A stretch of DNA of 20,820 nt. Source: Pseudomonadota bacterium (lineage in GTDB: Bacteria; Pseudomonadota; Gammaproteobacteria; Burkholderiales; Ferrovaceae). The stretch covers positions 1 through 20,820 of the forward strand of contig JAJZHC010000007.1 in NCBI GenBank assembly GCA_021804705.1. Reading direction: 5' to 3'. The notes below the pieces were generated by a model, which did no database searches, was not told the origin of the DNA, and saw only the letters and a list, made by a program, of their open reading frames with translations. How positions within the stretch are numbered: the stretch's first letter is position 1; each line of letters begins with the position of its first letter. The translations under genes and the position numbers were made by a program. Positions 8,819 through 16,715 of the stretch are shown one piece after another.

Positions 8819-10247
8819 AATCACCGGCTTCATGGAAATCAAAAGGCAGGATCCGGCATCCTTGCCCCCGTCCGAGCGTATCGGGTTTTACCGCGAATTC
8901 ACGTTACCCCTGACGGATGCAGATCTCAGCCGCCAGGGCGCGCGTTGCATGGATTGCGGGATTCCGTTTTGCCAAACCGGGTGCCCGGTCAACAACATCA
9001 TCCCGGACTGGAACGACCTGGTGTACCGCGGTTTTTGGAAAGAGGCCCTGGACACCCTGCATTCCACCAACAACTTTCCGGAGTTTACGGGTCGCATCTG
9101 TCCTGCACCCTGTGAAGCAGCCTGCGTCCTCAACATCAATGATGATGCGGTCACGATCAAGAACATCGAGCACAGCATCATCGATAAAGGCTGGGAATCG
9201 GGCTGGATTCAGCCCCAGATCGCCCAGCGCAAGACCGGAAAGCGCGTGGCCGTGGTTGGTTCGGGGCCTGCCGGCATGGCCGCTGCCCAGCAGCTGGCTC
9301 GTGCGGGGCATGCCGTGGTGCTATTCGAGAAGAACGATCGCATCGGCGGGTTGTTACGCTATGGCATTCCCGATTTCAAGATGGAAAAGCACCTGATTGA
9401 CCGTCGCATGGCACAAATGGCGGCGGAAGGTGTCGAGTTTCAGACCAACCAGCATGTGGGCGTGACGTTAGAAGCTTCGGCCCTGCTGGCTGATTTCGAT
9501 GCCGTGGTCCTGACCGGTGGTTCTGAACAACCGCGTGATCTCAACGTACCCGGACGCGAGCTCAGCGGCGTGCACTTTGCCATGTCGTTTCTGCCGCAAC
9601 AAAACAAACGCAATGCCGGAGATGACGTCGCCCATCCGATCCTGGCCACCGGCAAGCATGTGGTGGTGATCGGCGGCGGAGATACGGGTTCGGATTGCGT
9701 CGGCACCTCTATCCGCCAGGGTGCGGCCTCGGTCACGCAGTTTGAATTGATGCCCCGGCCCCCCGAAAAGGAGAACAAGCCCCTCGTCTGGCCCAATTAC
9801 CCCATGAAACTGCGGACGTCTTCCTCACAGGAAGAGGGTTGCAACCGGGACTGGAGCGTGGCCACGAAAGCCTTCAAGGGCAGCGATGGCCGCCTCGAAA
9901 AGCTTCAGGCCGTGCGCCTGGAGTGGAAACAGGATGGCAACGGCCAGATGGCCATGTCTGAGGTTGCGGGGTCGGAATTCGAGATCAAGGCAGATCTGGT
10001 GCTGCTGGCCATGGGCTATCTGCACCCGGTCCACGCAGGACTGCTGCAGCAGCTCGGTGTGGCCCTCGATGCGCGCGGCAATGTGGCCGCCAATACCGAG
10101 CAGTATCAAACCTCGCTTCCCAAAGTGTTTGCTGCAGGCGACATGCGTCGCGGCCAGTCCCTGGTGGTCTGGGCCATTCGTGAAGGCCGCCAGGTGGCAC
10201 GCGCAGTGGATGAATTTCTCATGGGCAGTTCCAGCCTTCCCCGATAA
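8811..10247 (+). CDS. gltD: Glutamate synthase (NADPH), small subunit
   Basis: Takes electrons from NADPH through FAD and two 4Fe-4S clusters to the FMN of GltB. The 478-residue protein has N-terminal cluster cysteines at 46, 49, 54 and 58 (RCMDCGIPFCQTGCP) and a second group at 97, 101 and 105 (ICPAPCEAAC). The FAD Rossmann motif VVGSGPAG is at 148-155, followed by the family segment GGLLRYGIPDFKMEK, and the NADPH motif VIGGGDTGSD lies near 285. The ATG at 8811 gives the usual MGKITGF start and overlaps the gltB stop; an upstream ATG at 8787 is in frame but would add eight atypical residues. GGAG lies 11 bases upstream, a little far, so coupling to gltB termination is likely. Confidence 0.96.
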   Translation: MGKITGFMEIKRQDPASLPPSERIGFYREFTLPLTDADLSRQGARCMDCGIPFCQTGCPVNNIIPDWNDLVYRGFWKEALDTLHSTNNFPEFTGRICPAPCEAACVLNINDDAVTIKNIEHSIIDKGWESGWIQPQIAQRKTGKRVAVVGSGPAGMAAAQQLARAGHAVVLFEKNDRIGGLLRYGIPDFKMEKHLIDRRMAQMAAEGVEFQTNQHVGVTLEASALLADFDAVVLTGGSEQPRDLNVPGRELSGVHFAMSFLPQQNKRNAGDDVAHPILATGKHVVVIGGGDTGSDCVGTSIRQGAASVTQFELMPRPPEKENKPLVWPNYPMKLRTSSSQEEGCNRDWSVATKAFKGSDGRLEKLQAVRLEWKQDGNGQMAMSEVAGSEFEIKADLVLLAMGYLHPVHAGLLQQLGVALDARGNVAANTEQYQTSLPKVFAAGDMRRGQSLVVWAIREGRQVARAVDEFLMGSSSLPR

Positions 10248-10255
10248 GGGCCAGC

Positions 10256-11311
10256 ATGCTCCAAAACGATACCTTTCTCAAAGCGCTGTTGCGCCAACCC
10301 ACGGCGTATACGCCCCTTTGGATCATGCGTCAGGCTGGCCGTTACCTGCCGGAATACAACGCCACGCGGGCGCGGGCAGGAAGCTTTCTGGATCTGTGCA
10401 AGAATCCTGACCTGGCTACCGAAGTCACGCTGCAGCCCCTGGCGCGCTACCCCCTGGATGCCGCCATCCTGTTTTCCGACATCCTGACCATCCCGGACGC
10501 CATGGGGCTTGGGCTCTATTTTGCCGAGGGCGAAGGGCCCAAGCTGGAGCGGCCGCTGCGTGATGAATGGGAAGTACGCAACCTCACGGCCCCTGACCCC
10601 ACCGAACATCTGCGCTATGTCCTGGATGCCGTGGCCCAGATCAGAAAAGCCCTGGGGGGTTCCGTGCCCCTGATCGGCTTTTCAGGCAGCCCGTTCACCC
10701 TGGCCTGCTACATGGTGGAAGGAGGGGGCTCGGATGATTTCAGGCACATCAAGGGCATGCTGTACCGACGCCCCGACTTGCTGCACCATATCCTGGAAAC
10801 CACCACCGAAGCCGTCATTCTCTACCTGAATGCCCAGATCGCCGCCGGAGCCCAGGCCGTGATGGTGTTTGACACCTGGGGCGGAACACTGACCACGCCG
10901 GCCTACCATGAGTTTTCCCTGGCTTACCTGTCGCGCATCGCAGCCGGCCTGACGCGGCATGCGGAGGGGCATCGCATTCCCAGCATTGTGTTTACCAAGG
11001 GTGGCGGCTTATGGCTTGAGGCCATCGCCGAGGCCGGGTTTGATGCCGTAGGCCTGGACTGGACCACGGACATGGCTACAGCCCGTCGTCGCATCGGAGA
11101 TCGTGTTGCGCTGCAGGGCAACATGGACCCCTCCGTCCTGTTTGGCACCCCCGAAGTCATTCGCCGCGAGGTAGCCCGTATTCTCGAAGGATTTGGCCCT
11201 GGCGACGGCCATGTGTTCAATTTGGGCCATGGCATTTCGCGCTTTACCGACCCTGAAAATGTTGCTGCCATGGTGGAAGCCGTACATGCATTAAGTCGCA
11301 AATCCCGTTGA
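10256..11311 (+). CDS. hemE: Uroporphyrinogen decarboxylase
   Basis: Removes four acetate carboxyls from uroporphyrinogen III to give coproporphyrinogen III, a cofactor-free cytoplasmic step of haem synthesis. The 351-residue product, normal in length, contains the signature MRQAGRYLPEY at 24-34 (Arg25, Arg29), catalytic Asp75 in FSDIL, GFSGSPFTLACYM, FDTWGG, LQGNMDP and the C-terminal FNLGHGI. It starts eight bases after the gltD stop with an AAGG ribosome binding site, so it is probably co-transcribed with gltBD. hemE followed by priA is a known betaproteobacterial order. Confidence 0.97.
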   Translation: MLQNDTFLKALLRQPTAYTPLWIMRQAGRYLPEYNATRARAGSFLDLCKNPDLATEVTLQPLARYPLDAAILFSDILTIPDAMGLGLYFAEGEGPKLERPLRDEWEVRNLTAPDPTEHLRYVLDAVAQIRKALGGSVPLIGFSGSPFTLACYMVEGGGSDDFRHIKGMLYRRPDLLHHILETTTEAVILYLNAQIAAGAQAVMVFDTWGGTLTTPAYHEFSLAYLSRIAAGLTRHAEGHRIPSIVFTKGGGLWLEAIAEAGFDAVGLDWTTDMATARRRIGDRVALQGNMDPSVLFGTPEVIRREVARILEGFGPGDGHVFNLGHGISRFTDPENVAAMVEAVHALSRKSR

Positions 11312-11338
11312 CAACGGAACGATTCAATGCATTCCTTC

Positions 11339-11356
11339 ATTGTGCTTATGCACAAT
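11339..11356. repeat. Perfect 7-bp inverted repeat with TTAT loop
   Basis: ATTGTGC and GCACAAT flank a four-base loop TTAT, 28 bases after the hemE stop. No T-run follows, so a Rho-independent terminator is doubtful. The right half contains TTATGCACA (11346-11354), which fits the relaxed DnaA-box consensus TTATNCACA. It could be a protein binding site, a weak hairpin at the end of the gltBD-hemE message, or both. Confidence 0.5.
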
Positions 11357-11509
11357 TGTAATCTCGTGGAAACAAATGCATAAAAATCAAGACACTTAGC
11401 GCATGTTTGCGCATAACTCATTGATTTGTAATGTACATTTAATTCCGCGGGGTGCAGTCTCAACACATGGCCCCCACAAATGGATCATGAATTTCAGCCT
11501 GGCAGGGAG

Positions 11510-11530
11510 TTATGAACAGAGTTATCCACA
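11510..11530 (+). promoter_or_regulatory. Perfect DnaA box plus an imperfect one, upstream of priA
   Basis: TTATCCACA at 11522-11530 is the exact high-affinity DnaA box. TTATGAACA at 11510-11518 differs from TTATNCACA at one position, in the same orientation and 12 bases upstream. TTATGCACA at 11346-11354 fits the relaxed consensus, and on the other strand TTATGCGCA (11416-11408) has one mismatch. The sites lie 52-72 bases before priA. DnaA control of priA is an inference. Confidence 0.5.
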
Positions 11531-11581
11531 GCCCGGCCAGACCCGCGTTCCCAGCCAAAAAGCGCTGAAAACCCGCAACCC

Positions 11582-13564
11582 ATGCCGATTGTCCAGGTCG
11601 CTCTAGACATCCCCCTCGATCGCCTCTTTGATTACGAAGCGCCCACGGCCATGGCGGACGATGTAGGCCGGCGCGTCCTGGTTCCCTTTGGGCAGGAGCA
11701 GAAGGTTGGCATCATTCTGGCCGTCAATGCGTCGTCTCTCCACCCTGTGGAACAGATCAAGCCGATCAGTATCCTGTGGCGGGATGTGCCAGCCTTATCC
11801 GCATCGGATCTCGGTTTTTTGCGTTTTTGCAGCGAGTACTACCATCATCCGCTGGGCCCGGTCGTACTCAACGCCCTGCCTCCGGGTTTGCGCAGAATTT
11901 CGGGCTGGACTCCCCCCAAGCGACAATCCAGACCCTCCGTTCCGGAAGCCGTCGCTTTCCCGACGCTAACGGCGGATCAGGCTGTGGCAGTAGCCGCCAT
12001 CCGTTCGCAAGATGCCGGATTTCGGCCCTTTTTGCTCAAGGGCATTACAGGAAGCGGTAAAACCGAGGTTTATCTCAACGCCATCCAGCATTGGGTGCAG
12101 CAGGGAAAGCAGGTACTGGTACTGACCCCTGAGATCAACCTCACGCCGCAATTTGAACTGCGCTTCCGCCAACGATTACCCGACATTTCGATGGTGAGCC
12201 TGCATAGCAATCTGGGAGAGAAGGAACGCGTCTCGCGCTGGCTCAAGGCACAAAGCGGCGAAGCTTCGGTCATTCTGGGCACACGCCTGGCAGTACTCTG
12301 CCCCATTCCCCGCTTGGGCCTCATCGTGGTGGACGAAGAACATGACGCCTCGTACAAGCAGCAGGAAGGCTTGCGTTATTCGGCGCGTGACCTGGCCATC
12401 GTTCGCGCCCGGATGCTGCAGATCCCGGTAGTATTGGGATCGGCCACACCGGCGCTGGAGTCCTGGTGGAACAGTCAGTCGGGCCGATATCAACTGCTCA
12501 CGTTGTCGCAACGGGCCCAGCCCGGGGCACGCCTGCCACTGATCGAAATGATCGCCGCCCCGCCCAGGCATTCGCCCCAGTCGATTGCAAAACCCCTATT
12601 AACGGCATTGGGTCAACGCCTGGCGCGCGCAGAGCAAAGCCTGGTCTTCATCAACCGGCGCGGCTATGCACCCGTGCTGCTGTGTGGCCAATGCGGCTGG
12701 GTCTGCGCGTGTGACCGCTGTAGCGCGCGCATGGTGGTGCACCTGCGCGCCCGGCAGTTGCGCTGCCATCATTGTGGCGATCAGCGTCCCATTCCCACGC
12801 ACTGTCCGGAATGCGGCAATACCCGCCTGGAATCCACGGGAGAGGGAACGCAGAAAATCGAAGCGCAATTGCGCGAACAATTCCCCAGCGCAAGGATTCT
12901 TCGCGTGGACAGTGATTCGCTGTCGCGGCGCGACGCCTGGGCGGAAACGGCAACAGCCATTCAAGAAGGAGACGTGGACATCATCGTCGGAACCCAGATC
13001 ATGGTCAAAGGTCATGATTTTCCAAAAATTACCCTGGTGGCGGCTCTCAATGTGGATGGCGCACTTTTCAGCAGCGACTTCCGGGGCAGCGAGCGCCTGT
13101 TTTCACAACTGGTTCAGGTGGCAGGCCGTGCAGGACGTGCAGACCGGCCGGGGGAGGTAATGATCCAGACGGCCTTTCCGGACCACCCGTTGTTTGGCGC
13201 GCTGCTGCAGCATGATTACGAGGCTTTTGCCAAGCGCGAGCTGGAACAAAGACGCCTGGCCGGATTCCCTCCCTTTATGTATCAGGCCATTCTTCGTGCT
13301 GCTGCCGAAAACCCCGGCCATGTGGAGTCCTTCATGGCCGAGGCGGTGGAAAAAGCCCGCCCCCTTGCGGGGGGCATCGAGATCTATGACCCGGTTCCTG
13401 CCCCCATGGCCCGGCTGGCGGGCAAAACCCGCATGCAGTTGCTGGCGCAGTGCAGTCATCGCGGCCGGCTTCAGGCGTTTTTGACGACCTGGCAAAGCCA
13501 TTTGTTCGCCATGGCGCGTTCCCGTGTCAGCTGGGTTCTGGACGTGGACCCTCTGGAATTATGA
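11582..13564 (+). CDS. priA: Primosomal protein N' (replication restart helicase PriA), shortened
   Basis: A 3'-5' superfamily 2 DNA helicase that recognises stalled forks and reloads the replicative helicase. The start MPIVQVALDIPLDRLFDY aligns directly with known PriA N-termini. Residues 1 to about 104 form the 3'-end binding domain. The Walker A motif GITGSGKT is at 154-161, DEEH at 251-254, and the zinc cysteines at 368, 371, 377, 380, 395, 398, 408 and 411 have the same spacing as in E. coli. GTQIMVKGHDFP, QVAGRAGRA and the terminal WVLDVDP are present. At 660 residues it is about 70 shorter than E. coli PriA (732). The missing part lies between about residues 104 and 129, where the winged-helix domain normally sits. 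No ribosome binding site is visible. Confidence 0.96.
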   Translation: MPIVQVALDIPLDRLFDYEAPTAMADDVGRRVLVPFGQEQKVGIILAVNASSLHPVEQIKPISILWRDVPALSASDLGFLRFCSEYYHHPLGPVVLNALPPGLRRISGWTPPKRQSRPSVPEAVAFPTLTADQAVAVAAIRSQDAGFRPFLLKGITGSGKTEVYLNAIQHWVQQGKQVLVLTPEINLTPQFELRFRQRLPDISMVSLHSNLGEKERVSRWLKAQSGEASVILGTRLAVLCPIPRLGLIVVDEEHDASYKQQEGLRYSARDLAIVRARMLQIPVVLGSATPALESWWNSQSGRYQLLTLSQRAQPGARLPLIEMIAAPPRHSPQSIAKPLLTALGQRLARAEQSLVFINRRGYAPVLLCGQCGWVCACDRCSARMVVHLRARQLRCHHCGDQRPIPTHCPECGNTRLESTGEGTQKIEAQLREQFPSARILRVDSDSLSRRDAWAETATAIQEGDVDIIVGTQIMVKGHDFPKITLVAALNVDGALFSSDFRGSERLFSQLVQVAGRAGRADRPGEVMIQTAFPDHPLFGALLQHDYEAFAKRELEQRRLAGFPPFMYQAILRAAAENPGHVESFMAEAVEKARPLAGGIEIYDPVPAPMARLAGKTRMQLLAQCSHRGRLQAFLTTWQSHLFAMARSRVSWVLDVDPLEL

Positions 13565-13578
13565 TCGCCGACACCAAG

Positions 13579-13590
13579 CCCCTTATAATG
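13579..13590 (+). promoter_or_regulatory. Perfect -10 box (TATAAT at 13584-13589) for argS
   Basis: The sequence CCCCTTATAATG holds a perfect TATAAT, 15 bases after the priA stop and 23 before the argS ATG. Transcription would begin near 13596, giving a leader of about 17 bases. No strong -35 is visible at 16-18 bases because that space falls in the end of priA. The same 12 bases precede mrcA. This suggests argS-SPOR-dsbA has its own promoter. Confidence 0.6.
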
Positions 13591-13612
13591 TCCTATTGAA
13601 AAGACGATCCTG

Positions 13613-15388
13613 ATGACTGAATCTCACACCCCTACCCTGCAAGCGCGCATCGTCGCCCTGCTTCGCCATGCCGTCCATACGGTTGCCCCGGACAGTGAAG
13701 CCGAAATCCTTCTGGAACGGCCGCGTCAGGCCGACCACGGCGAGTTTGCCTGCACCCTGGCCCTGCAACTGGCCAAAATCACGCGCCGCCCGCCCCGCGA
13801 ACTGGCCCTGGCCCTGGTCGCCGCCGTGCCGCCCTCGGATCTGGTTGAAAGAATCGAGGTGGCTGGCCCTGGCTTCATCAATGTTTTTCTGACGGCCGCA
13901 GCCAAGCACTCCGTGGTCACGGCTGTGCTGGGCGCAAACAACGCATGGGGCCGGGTGGATCTTGGGCGGCAACGCCGTGTCCAGGTGGAATTCGTCTCCA
14001 GCAACCCCACCGGTCCGCTGCATGTGGGGCACGGCCGGGGGGCCGCCTTTGGTGCTTCCCTGGCCAACATTCTGGACAAGGCAGGCTACCGCGTTCAGCG
14101 CGAATATTACGTCAATGATGCCGGTCGCCAGATGGACATCCTGGCAGTTTCAACCTGGTTGCGTTACCTGACCGGTTTTGGTTCACATATCGCCTTTCCG
14201 CCCAACGGCTATCAGGGGGACTATGTCGGTGACATGGCGCAGCGTCTGCGCCAGGTCGAGAACGCGCGCCTTGTCCGGCCCGACGAAGCAGTCCTGCGCG
14301 GCACACCCGGCATTGCCGTCAGGCAGGCTGATGAGGATCAGGCCGCTGACGATCAAAACGAAATCCATATGGACGTGTTGATCGCCAACGCCAAATCCCT
14401 GCTGGGAGAGGATTACCGCGTGGTGCACCAGCTTGCCCTGCATGAGCAGCTGGCCGACTGCCGCGGCGATCTGGAAGCGTTTGGCGTGATATTTGACGAA
14501 TGGTTTTCCGAGCAATCGCTGTACGACGACGGCTCTGTGGCCCGGGTCGTGGAACAATTGACGACAGCAGGCCATGTTTACGAGCAGGACGGGGCTCGCT
14601 GGTTTCGTTCCAGCGCCTTTGGAGATGAAAAGGATCGCGTGGTTCAGCGGGAGAACGGCATTTTCACTTACTTTGCATCAGACATTGCCTACCATGCCAA
14701 CAAGCTGGCCCGCGGCTTTGACCTCATTGTGGACGTCTGGGGTGCCGACCATCACGGCTACATCCCGCGCGTCAAAGCAGCGCTGATGGCACTGGGGCTT
14801 CCGGCAGAACGGTTGCAGGTGCCGCTGGTCCAGTTCGTCAGCCTCTACCGTCATGGCACGAAAGCACAAATGTCCACCCGCAAGGGACAATTTGTCACCC
14901 TGCGCGAGCTTCGCACGGAGGTGGGCCGGGACGCTGCCCGATTCTTCTATGTGCTGCGCAAATCCGACCAGCACCTCGATTTTGATCTCGATCTCGCCAA
15001 ATCGGAAAGCAATGACAACCCCGTATATTATGTCCAGTACGCTCACGCACGCATTCACAGCGTGCTGGCAAAATGGGGCGGTGATCCGGGCCTGCTGGCA
15101 CATGCGGCACTTGACCCACTCGACAGCCCACAAGAGTTTGCCCTGATGCAATGGTTGCGGGAGTATCCCGAGACCATCGAACTGGCAGCGCGCGAATATG
15201 CGCCACATATGGTGGCCTTTTACCTCAAGGATCTCGCAGCAGCCCTGCACAGTTATTACAATGCAGTGCAGTTTTTGGTGGATGATGAACCACTGAAATT
15301 GGCGCGACTGGCGTTGATCACTGCCGTGGCGACGGTGCTTCGCGATGGACTGGCGCTACTGGGCGTCAGTGCACCGGAAACAATGTAA
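13613..15388 (+). CDS. argS: Arginyl-tRNA synthetase
   Basis: A class I synthetase that charges tRNA-Arg with arginine. The 591-residue protein has an N-terminal ArgS-specific domain, then the catalytic core with SSNPTGPLHVGHGRG, whose HVGH at 137-140 is the HIGH motif, and YVNDAGRQMD. The second signature is MSTRKG at 420-425, the ArgS form of KMSKS. A helical C-terminal DALR anticodon-binding domain follows (YVQYAHARI onward). The length is close to E. coli ArgS (577). The ATG at 13613 is preceded by a TATAAT promoter element but only a weak ribosome binding site. The SPOR gene starts 13 bases after its stop, suggesting an operon of argS, SPOR gene and dsbA. Confidence 0.97.
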   Translation: MTESHTPTLQARIVALLRHAVHTVAPDSEAEILLERPRQADHGEFACTLALQLAKITRRPPRELALALVAAVPPSDLVERIEVAGPGFINVFLTAAAKHSVVTAVLGANNAWGRVDLGRQRRVQVEFVSSNPTGPLHVGHGRGAAFGASLANILDKAGYRVQREYYVNDAGRQMDILAVSTWLRYLTGFGSHIAFPPNGYQGDYVGDMAQRLRQVENARLVRPDEAVLRGTPGIAVRQADEDQAADDQNEIHMDVLIANAKSLLGEDYRVVHQLALHEQLADCRGDLEAFGVIFDEWFSEQSLYDDGSVARVVEQLTTAGHVYEQDGARWFRSSAFGDEKDRVVQRENGIFTYFASDIAYHANKLARGFDLIVDVWGADHHGYIPRVKAALMALGLPAERLQVPLVQFVSLYRHGTKAQMSTRKGQFVTLRELRTEVGRDAARFFYVLRKSDQHLDFDLDLAKSESNDNPVYYVQYAHARIHSVLAKWGGDPGLLAHAALDPLDSPQEFALMQWLREYPETIELAAREYAPHMVAFYLKDLAAALHSYYNAVQFLVDDEPLKLARLALITAVATVLRDGLALLGVSAPETM

Positions 15389-15401
15389 GGATACTCAACC
15401 G

Positions 15402-16055
15402 ATGACGCAACGCTCCCCTGAACAACGACCAAAGCCAGCGCCGACACCGGACATGCCTTTTCTGAAGGGGCTTTTGCTCGGACTCGTCCTGGGCGTGGGG
15501 CTCTCCGCCGCCGTAGCGCTTTACGTCTCTCACATGCCCAGCCCCTTTGTATCCCATTCCGCCCAGTCCTCGACGGCAACGGATAAACCCATTGCGGAAA
15601 TGCCCGATATTTCACGACAGGGCCTGATGAACCCCAGCCCGGTGAGTGCCGGTACTGCAAGTCCAGCACCGCAAATTTCCGGCCAGGGTAATGCTGCTCC
15701 TCCTGCCGTGGACGCCGTGGCCCCCCCCCAGGCTGCAACGGCACTTCCCGCTCCGGAAGACGCCATTCCGCCCAAATCAGCCGAACCCTCTGCCGTGAGC
15801 TACTTTGTGCAAACGGGCGCATTTGCCAGGGAATCCGAAGCCGAAAACCAGCGCGCCAACCTGGCCCTGATGGGCGTCGATGCTGCCGTGCTCTCCCCCG
15901 AGACAGGAGACAAATCGCTCTATCGCGTACGCGTTGGCCCCATCGTATCCGTGGACGAGGTCCGCACCCTGGTGGCTACGCTCAAAAATAATGGCATTTC
16001 CACGAACATCATCAAAGTGAACTCGGTCAAACCCAAAGACGCATCATCCCGTTAA
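15402..16055 (+). CDS. FtsN-like membrane protein with C-terminal SPOR domain
   Basis: A 217-residue inner-membrane protein with a short basic cytoplasmic tail rich in proline. One membrane segment covers about residues 20-42 (FLKGLLLGLVLGVGLSAAVAL). A long periplasmic linker rich in proline, alanine and serine covers 43-132, and a SPOR domain about 133-207 (SYFVQTGAF, LYRVRVGP). SPOR domains bind denuded glycan strands at the division septum, so a role in septal wall synthesis or division is likely. This is the layout of FtsN, but SPOR proteins share little sequence, so I do not assign ftsN firmly. The ATG at 15402 is chosen because it follows the argS stop and gives a normal type II anchor; an earlier in-frame start inside argS is less likely. 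AAGG lies about 12 bases upstream. Confidence 0.88.
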   Translation: MTQRSPEQRPKPAPTPDMPFLKGLLLGLVLGVGLSAAVALYVSHMPSPFVSHSAQSSTATDKPIAEMPDISRQGLMNPSPVSAGTASPAPQISGQGNAAPPAVDAVAPPQAATALPAPEDAIPPKSAEPSAVSYFVQTGAFARESEAENQRANLALMGVDAAVLSPETGDKSLYRVRVGPIVSVDEVRTLVATLKNNGISTNIIKVNSVKPKDASSR

Positions 16056-16072
16056 ATGGAGACAGAATCATC

Positions 16073-16711
16073 ATGAAATGGCTTTTCAAAGCAGGCAGCA
16101 TGCTCGTCATCGCCGGTTTTTTGGCTTCATCCATCTCATTCGCCGCTGTCGTCGATCGGGACTATGCGCTGGTGGTTCCTGCGCGTCCCACTGACTCGGG
16201 AAAGAAGGTGGAGGTGGTGGAAGTGTTTTCCTATGCTTGCCCGCATTGCAACTCGCTGGGCCCGATGATTGAACCTTGGGCCAAAAAGCTGCCGTCCAAC
16301 GTGGTGTTCAAACGCATTCCGGTCAGTTTTGGGCGCTCGCAATGGACCACCCTTGCCAAGGCCTACTATGCGCTGGAAGCCATCAATGAAGTGGATCGGC
16401 TCCACCTCAAGATTTTTGCTGCCCTGCATACGGAAGGGATCAACCTTTCCGCACAGGACACCCTGTTCGACTGGATTGAAAAGCAAGGGGTCAATCGCCA
16501 GAAGTTTGTCGATGCGTTCAATTCCTTTGCCATCCAGAGCAAGGTGCAACGCGGCGACCAGAAAGCCATGGAATATGGCGTTGATGCGGTCCCGACTCTG
16601 ATCGTTGATGGAAAGTTTCGTACCTCACCCAGCATGGCAGGGGGCAATGGCGCCCTCTTTCCCGTTCTGGACGACCTGATCCGTCAGGAAATCAAGGCCA
16701 GGGGGCTGTAG
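16073..16711 (+). CDS. dsbA: Periplasmic thiol:disulfide interchange protein, DsbA type
   Basis: Introduces disulfide bonds into exported proteins and would be reoxidised by a DsbB, which is not in the window. The 212-residue precursor has a Sec signal peptide (MKWLFKAG, a hydrophobic core, likely cleavage after SFA near residue 24). The thioredoxin-like active site is CPHC at 56-59 in FSYACPHCN, an inserted helical domain follows, and the cis-proline is in DAVPTL at Pro174. Size and motifs are those of the DsbA family. The ATG at 16073 is 17 bases after the SPOR stop, with GGAG 11 bases upstream. It is convergent with glmU, with only four bases between stops. Confidence 0.94.
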   Translation: MKWLFKAGSMLVIAGFLASSISFAAVVDRDYALVVPARPTDSGKKVEVVEVFSYACPHCNSLGPMIEPWAKKLPSNVVFKRIPVSFGRSQWTTLAKAYYALEAINEVDRLHLKIFAALHTEGINLSAQDTLFDWIEKQGVNRQKFVDAFNSFAIQSKVQRGDQKAMEYGVDAVPTLIVDGKFRTSPSMAGGNGALFPVLDDLIRQEIKARGL

Positions 16712-16715
16712 GCGA

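Larger units (their letters stand above)
11312..11581. other. AT-rich gap between hemE and priA with DnaA-box-like sites
   Basis: These 270 bases hold no supported gene. I counted 34 G/C in the 100 bases 11341-11440, far below the flanking genes. The gap contains an inverted repeat at 11339-11356, a 10-bp palindrome AATGTACATT at 11430-11439, and several DnaA-box-like nonamers. It must also hold the priA promoter, but I cannot pick a convincing -35/-10 pair. The priA start codon has no recognisable Shine-Dalgarno sequence. Confidence 0.6.

Noticed and set aside
7409..8842. A long minus-strand open frame of about 477 codons opposite gltB
   Set aside because: It is antisense to well-conserved gltB domains, shows no motif or ribosome binding site, and is typical of GC-rich shadow frames.
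11312..11581. The hemE-priA gap as the chromosomal origin
   Set aside because: There is only one perfect DnaA box, no neighbouring dnaA, gidA or parAB genes, and flanking gene directions do not fit. It is kept only as a DnaA-box finding.
11403..11606. A possible 67-codon gene in the hemE-priA gap
   Set aside because: It has no ribosome binding site, overlaps the priA start in another frame and crosses the DnaA-box region. Its composition does not look like protein-coding sequence.
15345..15401. An upstream start for the SPOR protein inside argS
   Set aside because: It would add about 19 residues with no family resemblance; the ATG at 15402 gives a normal membrane-anchored protein after the argS stop.
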